Assembly: GCA_900553245.1 (NCBI GenBank)
Contig: USCP01000014.1
Span: 1-18,359 of the forward strand
DNA length: 18,359 nucleotides
Source: an uncultured Peptococcaceae bacterium
GTDB lineage: Bacteria > Bacillota > Peptococcia > Peptococcales > Peptococcaceae
Direction of reading: 5' to 3'
Positions 6,558 through 11,998 of the stretch are shown one piece after another. A program made the position numbers and the translations under genes. The first letter of the stretch is position 1. Every line of letters begins with the position of its first letter. The notes below the pieces were generated by a model that saw only the letters and a program-made list of their open reading frames with translations, was not told the origin of the DNA and did no database searches.

Positions 6558-6586
6558 TTGATATTGTGAATATTTTGTGGTAGTAT
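6558..6586 (+). promoter_or_regulatory. Promoter of the type I antitoxin RNA
   Basis: TTGATA (6558-6563), 17 bp, TAGTAT (6581-6586), starting 9 bp after the tail tube stop. The same geometry and a near-identical sequence TTTTGTGGTAGTATGTGG are present in the collapsed locus at 327-355. Start expected near 6592. Confidence 0.65.
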
Positions 6587-6591
6587 GTGGG

Positions 6592-6751
6592 TAAGACAAG
6601 TAAGCCTTTGCTCGCTCCACTTTGTCGAAGATAAGATTTCTATGGTGTGCACAGTAGATTTTATGTCTAAGGTGCCAAAGCAACAGTTTGCTTAAAATCG
6701 TGCGTATTTTTAAGCAATAAAAAAGGATAGGTAGTGCGACCTATCCTTTTT
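6592..6751 (+). ncRNA. Candidate type I antitoxin RNA
   Basis: An RNA of about 160 nt from the promoter at 6558-6586 to the shared terminator. Bases 6630-6645 (GATAAGATTTCTATGG) repeat 6864-6879 with one T/C change. Because the toxin mRNA is read from the other strand, this stretch can pair with the toxin start codon and the next codons over 16 nt, with one G-U pair. A second hairpin TTGCTTAAAA/TTTTAAGCAA (6688-6717) stands before the terminator. Convergent RNAs with a shared terminator and direct repeats match the logic of the enterococcal par (Fst) locus. The role is inferred. Confidence 0.6.
6720..6751. terminator. Shared bidirectional terminator of the type I toxin-antitoxin locus
   Basis: GGATAGGT (6725-6732) pairs with ACCTATCC (6739-6746) around AGTGCG, extended by A and T runs on the two sides. 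It can end the plus-strand antitoxin RNA and the minus-strand toxin mRNA. Confidence 0.8.
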
Positions 6752-6790
6752 CTTTACCCTTTTTACAGCTAAGGGTTGGCTGAGGTGGAG

Positions 6791-6877
6791 TTACCGCTGT
6801 TTGCCATCCCACCATTTGCAGATGATGTGTGCGATTACATCTGCCGCGATGTCAAGTAAGTACGATAAGATTTCCAT
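6791..6877 (-). CDS. Small hydrophobic type I toxin (Fst-like), 28 residues
   Basis: The minus-strand frame begins MEILSYLLDIAADVIAHI and ends ICKWWDGKQR. A single hydrophobic helix (about residues 3-20) followed by a short basic/aromatic tail is the architecture of membrane-acting type I toxins such as Fst. Small proteins ending in a CKWxDxK-like tail are frequent in Bacillota genomes. The gene has a strong ribosome site (AAAGGGGG, minus strand, 6888-6896) about 10 nt from ATG and a TATAAT -10 box. The start codon lies inside the direct repeat complementary to the antitoxin RNA. Toxicity is inferred from architecture and locus organisation. Confidence 0.65.
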   Translation of the reverse strand: MEILSYLLDIAADVIAHIICKWWDGKQR

Positions 6878-6930
6878 GGATATTGCACCCCCTTTCCGGG
6901 GTTACCGGTATGGTGCAGCAACCAAAATCT

Positions 6931-6959
6931 ATTATACACAGTTTGATATACTTGTACCA
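6931..6959 (-). promoter_or_regulatory. Promoter of the small toxin mRNA
   Basis: A perfect minus-strand -10 TATAAT lies at 6931-6936. The -35 at 17 bp is weak (TGGTAC, 6954-6959). The transcript would begin near 6924 with a leader of about 47 nt (TTTTGGTTGCTGCACC...), a sequence conserved in the collapsed locus at about 440-470, then the toxin, and end at 6720: about 205 nt. Confidence 0.55.
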
Positions 6960-6978
6960 CCTGAGAGGGTGGTTTTTT
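6956..6978 (+). terminator. Hairpin with T-run, copy 3 of the recurring hairpin
   Basis: CCACC (6957-6961) pairs with GGTGG (6968-6972) around TGAGAG, then six T. It is identical in stem and loop to the copy at 503-525, and its right flank GTGGTTTTTTGATGCT matches copy 1 (272-287). It overlaps the -35 region of the toxin promoter. Confidence 0.6.
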
Positions 6979-6990
6979 GATGCTCAAATA

Positions 6991-7033
6991 TAATAAAAAA
7001 TCCCACAACCAACGATGGTGTTGATTGCGGGAT
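6991..7033 (-). terminator. Terminator of the relBE operon
   Basis: A long hairpin, arms 7000-7013 and 7020-7033 around a 6-nt loop. On the minus-strand RNA all 14 positions pair, two of them as G-U, and the stem is followed by a U-rich stretch (TTTTTTATTATA). On the plus strand the same two pairs become A-C mismatches, so it is built for minus-strand transcription. Confidence 0.8.
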
Positions 7034-7038
7034 GAAGA

Positions 7039-7308
7039 TTAACTGTTATAGATGTCTCTTCTATGGCCAACTGTGAGAGCGAGGATGACGAGTTTATCGT
7101 CTTGGATGTCGCAGATAAGGCGATAGTCGCCGATGCGATAACGCCACTGGCCTTTTCTATTGGCGGTGAGCGCTTTGCCATGCTGACGCGGGTCTTCACA
7201 GTCTGAAAGATTTTTATCAATCCAAGAGTAAATCATTTGGCGTGTAAATCTGTCGAGTTTTTTTAGTTCTTTAATGGCTTGTTTGGAATATTGAACACTG
7301 TAACTCAT
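7039..7308 (-). CDS. relE: RelE/ParE-superfamily toxin
   Basis: This 89-residue toxin is paired with the upstream RelB-like antitoxin. The pattern YSVQYSKQAIKELKKLDRFTRQMI, then GQWRYRIGDYRLICDIQDDKLVILALTVGHRRDIY, is the RelE fold. The basic GQWRYRIGDYR strand and C-terminal HRRDIY supply the usual RelE RNA-binding/catalytic side chains, so it looks active: a ribosome-dependent mRNA endonuclease in this family. ATG at 7308 overlaps the antitoxin stop by 4 bp (ATGA), ensuring coupled translation. It is on the strand opposite to the phage late genes, which is typical of a moron. Confidence 0.88.
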   Translation of the reverse strand: MSYSVQYSKQAIKELKKLDRFTRQMIYSWIDKNLSDCEDPRQHGKALTANRKGQWRYRIGDYRLICDIQDDKLVILALTVGHRRDIYNS

Positions 7309-7523
7309 AGGCCTAATAGTTCCTTTACTTCTTCATGGGAATGGGTTACAGGATCTGCAAGATATTCTTTGTAGGCTTGTTCACCGACTGCGATGTCGTA
7401 TTCGTCTTCAATTTTTTCAAAAAGCGCGCGTTTGAAGGCTTCACCTAGGGACACGGCGTGTAATTTGGCGTAGCTTTCAGCAAGGGCGCGTTCTTCGGGG
7501 TTCATTCTGATGGAAAAGCTCAT
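7305..7523 (-). CDS. relB: RelB/DinJ-type antitoxin (DUF6290-like)
   Basis: This 72-residue protein starts MSFSIRMNPEERALAESYAKLHAVSLGEAF, a ribbon-helix-helix DNA-binding domain (strand MSFSIRMNPEE, then two helices). An acidic C-terminus (EYLADPVTHSHEEVKELLGL) would wrap the toxin. It is first in the operon with relE, with a GGAGAG ribosome site upstream and the promoter/operator at 7536-7580. As in other RelBE systems it probably represses its own promoter. Low-copy phage stability or superinfection exclusion are possible roles. Confidence 0.85.
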   Translation of the reverse strand: MSFSIRMNPEERALAESYAKLHAVSLGEAFKRALFEKIEDEYDIAVGEQAYKEYLADPVTHSHEEVKELLGL

Positions 7524-7535
7524 GACACTCTCTCC

Positions 7536-7580
7536 TTTCTGTAATATATTGTACTACAGAAACAAAGAAAAGTAAATAGG
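7536..7580 (-). promoter_or_regulatory. relBE promoter with palindromic operator
   Basis: On the minus strand a -35 TTTACT, 17 bp and -10 TACAAT precede relB. The inverted repeat TTTCTGTA (7536-7543) / TACAGAAA (7555-7562), perfect over 8 bp with an 11-bp spacer, covers the -10 box and start point. This is the expected position for autorepression by a RelB ribbon-helix-helix dimer pair. Confidence 0.65.
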
Positions 7581-7583
7581 GGG

Positions 7584-7634
7584 TTGACTTATCGGCTGCT
7601 CTAATATATTATGACATTACAGCAGCCGATAAGT
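7584..7634 (+). promoter_or_regulatory. Promoter and operator of the ribbon-helix-helix regulator
   Basis: TTGACT (7584-7589), 17 bp, TATTAT (7607-7612) form a strong promoter. A perfect 14-bp inverted repeat, ACTTATCGGCTGCT (7587-7600) and AGCAGCCGATAAGT (7621-7634), brackets the -10 region with a 20-bp spacer. The left arm lies upstream of the transcription start, so the repeat acts as DNA, not as an RNA hairpin: most likely an operator for the encoded regulator. It lies back to back with the relBE promoter. Confidence 0.75.
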
Positions 7635-7646
7635 GAGGTGATTAGG

Positions 7647-7820
7647 ATGACTGCTAAAAAAATGGGCAGACCGCCAAGTGAAGCTCCGAGAACGAACAGA
7701 GTGATGGTGCGCTTTAATAATCAAGAATTTGAGAAATTAGATGCTTATTGCGCTTATCATGATATAAGTAGAGCCGAGGCAATCAGAAAGGGTGTTCTGC
7801 TATTATTAGAACAAAAATAA
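7647..7820 (+). CDS. CopG/Arc-type ribbon-helix-helix regulator, 57 residues
   Basis: The chain MTAKKMGRPPSEAPRTNR is a basic arm with a GRPP minor-groove-type motif. It is followed by VMVRFNNQEFEKLDAYCAYHDISRAEAIRKGVLLLLEQK, a ribbon-helix-helix fold (strand VMVRFN, helix EFEKLDAYCAYHD, helix SRAEAIRKGVLLLL). ATG 7647 is preferred, with GTGAGGTGA (7633-7641) before it; the ATG at 7611 has no ribosome site and lies at the -10 box. It is transcribed divergently from relBE from a promoter with a 14-bp inverted repeat. It probably represses itself and perhaps the following antirepressor. Confidence 0.75.
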   Translation: MTAKKMGRPPSEAPRTNRVMVRFNNQEFEKLDAYCAYHDISRAEAIRKGVLLLLEQK

Positions 7821-7924
7821 GGTATCTGCCCACCGTAGGAAAGTTCGCAGATACCTTGTACACGAAAGGAAACCCTTTCATGAAATATTGTATCATATAG
7901 GGTTCCTTTCCTTCAAGAAAGGAA
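7819..7924 (+). promoter_or_regulatory. Antirepressor leader with competing hairpins
   Basis: Three secondary structures are visible. AAGGTATCTGC (7819-7829) pairs perfectly with GCAGATACCTT (7847-7857), starting at the regulator stop codon. TTCCTTTC (7903-7910) pairs with GAAAGGAA (7917-7924), which contains the ribosome site of the antirepressor, so this hairpin would hide it. The same segment, as GGGTTCCTTTC (7900-7910), can instead pair with GAAAGGAAACCC (7864-7875), leaving the ribosome site free. The two folds exclude each other. Function as a translation switch is inference; no ligand domain is recognised and no promoter is clear in the leader. Confidence 0.45.
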
Positions 7925-7930
7925 GATAAC

Positions 7931-8878
7931 ATGAACACAGTATGTATTTTAGAACAGCCACTCGAGTTGAAAGAATGGCAAGGGCAGAGAGTTATCACGT
8001 TCAAAGACGTTGATAGAGTTCATCAACGCCCTAGTGGAACGGCAAGCAGAAATTTCAAATCAAATCGAAAACACTTTATTGCCAACGTTGATTACTTTCT
8101 TGTAAAAAGAGAAGATGTTGATGGAAATAGCTCAACCAAGGCTTTTTCTTCAATAGACGAATTTCGTCCATTGGAAATTCCGCCAAAGGGGCTCACGCTT
8201 CTCACCGAATCAGGCTATCTGATGCTAGCCAAATCCCTAACCGATGACCTTGCGTGGGATGTGCAGCGTGCTTTGGTGAATAACTATTTCCGTGGACGCC
8301 AACCAGTGCAACAGCAGTTGCCGATGGAGACATCAATGCCGGCGCGTAAGACGTGGAATGGGGTGCCGGTGATGACGACGAGGGATGTGGCACAGGTGAT
8401 GCAATGTTCTCGTGATGATGTGCAATATTGGGCATCACAGTGTGGTGTCTGTGGCATGATTTTGAGCGGGGAGTATTTACGTGCTTTCAAGCGTGAAAAT
8501 AACAGTCATAGTTCGGCTTGGAAGGTGCGCATCCTGAGTTATTACGATGTAGAAGTAATTTTACGTAAGGCAGGGCGTGATGATTGTCGGTCGTTGTTGG
8601 ATGAGTATTTTATGCCTGACCATGCGTTGGATCATGAGGATATGCGGTTTGCGGTGCGTCAGGCAGATTTGCTTTTTAGTATTGCAAGGGAAATTAAGGA
8701 CCCTGTTGTAAAAGAGATGAATCTTAAGGCGGTAACGGCGTTGTTGATTGACATTGGTCTTTGGAATGAGAAGCACGCAGGATTTAATGGGGTGACGTCC
8801 AACTTGGACATCAATTCACTGGAGGGGTGGAATAAGGACCGTGCCTTGAATGAGGCGAAGCGTTATTGGAAGATGTAA
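7931..8878 (+). CDS. Phage antirepressor with ORF6N domain
   Basis: This 315-residue protein has an N-terminal ORF6N domain (about 11-120: GQRVITFKDVDRVHQRPSGTASRNF, RKHFIANVDYF, LTESGYLMLAKSLTDDLAWDVQRALVNNYF). A second segment (about 141-225, WNGVPVMTTRDVAQVMQCSRDDVQYWA) looks like a helix-turn-helix unit, and a helical C-terminal part follows, which could be for multimerisation or partner binding. Such proteins counter lysogenic repressors or act as regulators. ATG 7931 follows AAAGGAAG. It sits inside the late structural block, not in an early region, so it may regulate late genes or be a moron. The first 90 codons or so are AT-richer than the rest. Confidence 0.75.
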   Translation: MNTVCILEQPLELKEWQGQRVITFKDVDRVHQRPSGTASRNFKSNRKHFIANVDYFLVKREDVDGNSSTKAFSSIDEFRPLEIPPKGLTLLTESGYLMLAKSLTDDLAWDVQRALVNNYFRGRQPVQQQLPMETSMPARKTWNGVPVMTTRDVAQVMQCSRDDVQYWASQCGVCGMILSGEYLRAFKRENNSHSSAWKVRILSYYDVEVILRKAGRDDCRSLLDEYFMPDHALDHEDMRFAVRQADLLFSIAREIKDPVVKEMNLKAVTALLIDIGLWNEKHAGFNGVTSNLDINSLEGWNKDRALNEAKRYWKM

Positions 8879-8911
8879 TAAGTGAATAATAGCGGTAAAA
8901 CGCTCGACCCG

Positions 8912-8931
8912 GATATGTCGTTAAACTGTCT
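8912..8931 (+). repeat. 20-bp direct repeat, copy 2 (first copy 537-556)
   Basis: This is an exact copy of the 20 bp at 537-556, followed as there by a T-rich tract (TTTTTTGTATGC...). It lies between the antirepressor stop and the tail chaperone ribosome site. A small hairpin AGCG/CGCT (8891-8904) precedes it. The repeat marks the right edge of the accessory island. Confidence 0.55.
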
Positions 8932-8972
8932 TTTTTGTATGCATTTTTTTATTTTGATAGGAGGAAATAGAG

Positions 8973-9368
8973 ATGTTTACCAGTGCAAAGGATTTGATTG
9001 CCAAGAAGACTGTGATTGGTGAGCGCAAGGATGCACGTTTGGATGTGACCATTGAGGGGCTCGGGGCGTGGCGTTTCCGTGTGCCGAATGTGGAGGAAGT
9101 GATGGATGCGCAGGAGTATGGGCGTGCGTTTTTTACGGCGACCGAGAGTGGGGATGCCTATTTGGTGTACAACCAATGCGAGTTCCCTGATTTGCGTGAC
9201 CAAGAGTTGCAGGAGGCGTATGGGGCACGTGGGTGCGATGTGGTGCATAAACTATTGAAGCCCGGCGAGGTGGAGGAGCTTGCGCAGATGCTCATGATGA
9301 AGGCTGGTTATCGTGGGAACACGGTGGATGTCATTCTTGAAGGGGCTGTTGATGTAAAAAACGACTAA
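8973..9368 (+). CDS. Tail assembly chaperone, short form (XkdN-like, G protein)
   Basis: A 131-residue protein with GAWRFRVPNVEEVMDAQEYG and YLVYNQCEFPDLRDQELQEAYG, typical of XkdN-like tail assembly chaperones that coat the tape measure before tube polymerisation. ATG 8973 follows AGGAGG. The reading frame ends VDVKND at TAA 9366, within a canonical slippery site (9356-9362), and a second domain is encoded in the -1 frame. Its position before the tape measure gene is as in all long-tailed phages. Confidence 0.82.
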   Translation: MFTSAKDLIAKKTVIGERKDARLDVTIEGLGAWRFRVPNVEEVMDAQEYGRAFFTATESGDAYLVYNQCEFPDLRDQELQEAYGARGCDVVHKLLKPGEVEELAQMLMMKAGYRGNTVDVILEGAVDVKND

Positions 9369-9526
9369 AGGGCGGAGACCCCGAGCTTAGTATGGTGAAA
9401 ATGATGCTGAATAAGGGGTATACGCTCGATTATGTGATGGGGTTGGATGTGTACGAGTGGATGATTCACTTGGGCTGCATCTTATTTGATAACGATCAAG
9501 ACGGAGAGGAGGAAGACCATGGCTGA
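8973..9526 (+). CDS. Tail assembly chaperone, -1 frameshift product (GT form)
   Basis: A -1 shift at A_AAA_AAC (9356-9362), correctly phased with codons GTA AAA AAC, continues as RLKGGDPELSMVKMMLNKGY and ends EEEDHG at TGA 9524-9526, giving 184 residues. The -1 frame is open for 54 codons and its stop overlaps the tape measure start, which strongly supports a real extension. A possible stimulatory stem downstream uses GGG (9370-9372) with CCC (9380-9382) and CTAA/TTAG outside. The GT form usually binds the tape measure protein. Confidence 0.82.
9356..9362 (+). promoter_or_regulatory. Programmed -1 frameshift site A_AAA_AAC
   Basis: The heptamer is in the zero frame as X_XXY_YYZ, four bases before the zero-frame stop TAA (9366-9368). 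It leads into a -1 frame that is open up to the tape measure start. Conservation of a frameshift at this gene is a hallmark of long-tailed phages. Confidence 0.85.
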
Positions 9527-11297
9527 GAATTTTGTGAGTCGGATTATCTTGCAGGATGGCTTTTCGCAGACGAAAGAGAAGTATAAGCAAGCGGCCACGC
9601 AGGTGGTGAGTGCCACCCAAAAGATGAAGGGTGCGGTGTCGCAGGCATCCGGTGTGGTGGGAAAGTTTCGCGGTGCCCTCTCGAGCATTAAAGGCACCCA
9701 CAAGACCGAGGTTAAGGCGGTGGGGCTTGGTGCTGTAGAGAAGAATGTGGCGTCGATTCAGAGCCAGATTGAGCGGTTGACGAATAAGCCTGCGGTGATT
9801 ACGGCAAAGACGCAGTTGACGCGGAGTGATATTCGCCAAGCCAAGAGCGAGGTGAAGGAGCTTGAACGTCAGTTGAAGGATTTGACGGGGCAGAAGTACA
9901 AGGTTGACCTCGAGCTGGACGGTCAGCAAATCCAGACCTTGGGCAGTAAGCTCAAGGGTGGTATGGGTACGGCGCTGTCGGTGGCAGGTGGGAGCTTGCT
10001 TGCCGGTGGCGTGGGTGCAGTGGCTGCCGGTGTGGGTGGCGGTATTGCGTCGGGTGTCAAAACGATGTGGCAGGGTGGCAATGAGCGCCAGCAATATCTG
10101 AGCTCAATGACGCATTTCACGGGCAGTGAGAAAGAAGCCAAGAAGATGATGAAGTGGGCCAACCAAAATGCGGCAAAGACGCAGTTTTCTAGTAGTGAAA
10201 TTTTGGGAGCGGCAAGCCGTGCGGTGCAGGTAGCCGATGGCAGTGTGGTGGATGCGAAGAAGCTTACGGCACTGGCGGAGGATATGGCATCGCTGACACC
10301 GGGCAAGAGTGTGATGGATGCGATGGAAGCATTGGCGGACGCTCAAATGGGCGAATTTGAAAGAATGAAGGAGTTCGGTTTCAAGGGGTCTGCGGAGGCT
10401 TTGAGTGCTGCCGGTGGCGATTTCTGGAAGATGAAGGGCGCCAACGGTAAGACGGTGACGGAGATGTTTGCAGGCGGCCCGGCTGCCGGTGCGGAGAACA
10501 CGAGTGCCAAGATTGGCACGATTGCAGGGAACTTTGAAGATGCGCTGGCGAGTGCCGGTGAAAAGATGCTTAATGGGCTGAATCCTGCGTTGGATTGGCT
10601 GATTGAAAAGAGCGATGGTGCGGCGGATGCCTTGGGCGGTGCGCTGGAATGGGCCGGTGAGGCTTTGGGCACGACGTTTACCAATGTGAAAAATGCGCTT
10701 TCACCCTATATGCCGATTTTGACCACGTTAGGGAACTTGGTGGGTACAACGGTGTCCACGGCCTTCTCGGTGGTGGGCAGTGTGATTAACAACTTGGTGC
10801 TTCCTGCTTTTCAGTGGGTCGGTGAGAATGTGGTGCCGAAGTTCCAACCGCTTTTTAATGCGGTCGGAAAGGCAGCGGGCTTTATTAGGAAGCTCGGGGA
10901 TGCCATCAAGGGGGCTATTGATAAAATCGGTGATGTGGTTGGTAGTGCGTGGGATAAAATTTCGGGGCTTGGCAGCAGCATCATGGACCGCATTCGTGGG
11001 GCTGACAAGCACGCCACGGGGGCAATGGCCTATGGTGGGCTCACTCAGATTAACGAGAACATGAAGGGTGAGCTGATTCGTTTGCCGAATGGCTCTCGTA
11101 TTTACCCGTATGAGACCACGAGAAGGCTCTTGAAGAATGAATATAAGGCCGCAAACAAAGGCGGCGGTATGCGCAATGTGTTTAATATCCATGTGGATGC
11201 GAGGGGGTCGAATATGACCAACGAACAGATTTACCGCTTGAAACGTGGGATTGTGCAGGATATTATCGACGCTTTTGATAATGTGGCACCTGCCTAG
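9519..11297 (+). CDS. Tail tape measure protein (XkdO-like)
   Basis: This 592-residue protein sets tail length and is ejected during infection. The N-terminal half is helical and rich in Lys/Gln (QTKEKYKQAATQVVSATQKM, IESQIERLTNKP-like repeats). A hydrophobic Gly/Ala segment (about 147-182) and a second one in the C-terminal third are typical. The end has the conserved tape measure motif GGLTQINENMKGELIRLPNGSRIYP. ATG 9519 follows GGAGAGGAGGAAG, while an in-frame ATG at 9486 lies within the frameshift extension and has no ribosome site. It is much shorter than PBSX XkdO (about 1300), predicting a short tail. Confidence 0.88.
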   Translation: MAENFVSRIILQDGFSQTKEKYKQAATQVVSATQKMKGAVSQASGVVGKFRGALSSIKGTHKTEVKAVGLGAVEKNVASIQSQIERLTNKPAVITAKTQLTRSDIRQAKSEVKELERQLKDLTGQKYKVDLELDGQQIQTLGSKLKGGMGTALSVAGGSLLAGGVGAVAAGVGGGIASGVKTMWQGGNERQQYLSSMTHFTGSEKEAKKMMKWANQNAAKTQFSSSEILGAASRAVQVADGSVVDAKKLTALAEDMASLTPGKSVMDAMEALADAQMGEFERMKEFGFKGSAEALSAAGGDFWKMKGANGKTVTEMFAGGPAAGAENTSAKIGTIAGNFEDALASAGEKMLNGLNPALDWLIEKSDGAADALGGALEWAGEALGTTFTNVKNALSPYMPILTTLGNLVGTTVSTAFSVVGSVINNLVLPAFQWVGENVVPKFQPLFNAVGKAAGFIRKLGDAIKGAIDKIGDVVGSAWDKISGLGSSIMDRIRGADKHATGAMAYGGLTQINENMKGELIRLPNGSRIYPYETTRRLLKNEYKAANKGGGMRNVFNIHVDARGSNMTNEQIYRLKRGIVQDIIDAFDNVAPA

Positions 11298-11308
11298 GGG
11301 GTGAGTAA

Positions 11309-11998
11309 ATGAACGAGGTATACAGAGGGGAGTTTGAGCTAAGCTGGAATAATCGCCAAGAGGTGCTGAAGCTGCCTGTCAATCCTGAGCCTCCTGAGAT
11401 TGAGAACCCCGGGGGCAATGTGAACTATGTGACGACTGAGGTGGGGACGTTTAAGGCAATAGGGGAGCTGGGGCTTGAACGGCTCTCGTTGCAAAGTTTT
11501 TTCCCGAATCGCTGTTATACGTTTTGCACGTATCGGGATTTCCCGTCTCCTGAGGAGTGTGTGGCGACGATCAAGCGGTGGCAAGCCAGTCGCAGGCCGA
11601 TCAGGCTGATTATTACAGGGGTGCTGAACGATGCCTATGCCATTGAAAACTTTACGTATTCGAAGGAGAAGGGCACAGGGGATATCAACTATACCCTTGA
11701 ATTGGAGCAATATCGTTTTGCCAAGGCCGGGCAAGGGGTGAATCATAGCTATGCAGATAAGATGATTACCATTGTGACCTTGAAATATGGTCAAACGTTA
11801 TGCGAGCTTGCGGAGGAGTGGCTTGGCGATAGTGACCGCTATAAGGAGATTGCGGAGTTGAACGGTATTAAGGATGTGGGGCATCCTTGGGCGGAAACGG
11901 AGAAGAACCACCATCAATTGCAAATTGTGTGCGAGGAAGGCACGCCTGGGTATGACCGTTTGACGCGTCCGGATGAAGAGGGAAAGGGGTTTGGTTGA
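11309..11998 (+). CDS. Baseplate/tail protein with LysM domain (XkdP-like)
   Basis: A 229-residue protein. The N-terminal part (VLKLPVNPEPPEIENPGGNVNYVT, then GLERLSLQSFFP) fits XkdP-like baseplate initiator proteins, and the C-terminal portion (about 154-208: TIVTLKYGQTLCELAEEWLGDSDRYKEIAELNGI) is a LysM-like module. LysM binds peptidoglycan-type glycans in other proteins; here it is thought to work at the tube-baseplate interface. ATG 11309 follows AGGGGGTGAG. The stop overlaps the hub start as TGATG. Confidence 0.82.
   Translation: MNEVYRGEFELSWNNRQEVLKLPVNPEPPEIENPGGNVNYVTTEVGTFKAIGELGLERLSLQSFFPNRCYTFCTYRDFPSPEECVATIKRWQASRRPIRLIITGVLNDAYAIENFTYSKEKGTGDINYTLELEQYRFAKAGQGVNHSYADKMITIVTLKYGQTLCELAEEWLGDSDRYKEIAELNGIKDVGHPWAETEKNHHQLQIVCEEGTPGYDRLTRPDEEGKGFG

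Noticed and set aside
7819..7857. Rho-independent terminator after the ribbon-helix-helix gene
   Set aside because: The 11-bp stem is perfect but the loop is 17 nt and no U-tract follows, so it is reported as part of the antirepressor leader and not as a terminator.
7856..7899. Dedicated promoter for the antirepressor
   Set aside because: Several -10-like words (TATCAT, CATATA) occur, but none has an acceptable -35 at 16-18 bp.
9387..10094. 235-codon minus-strand frame opposite tape measure gene
   Set aside because: Shadow of the tape measure and frameshift region; no ribosome site, and composition is Arg/His/Leu-rich as in the other antisense frames.
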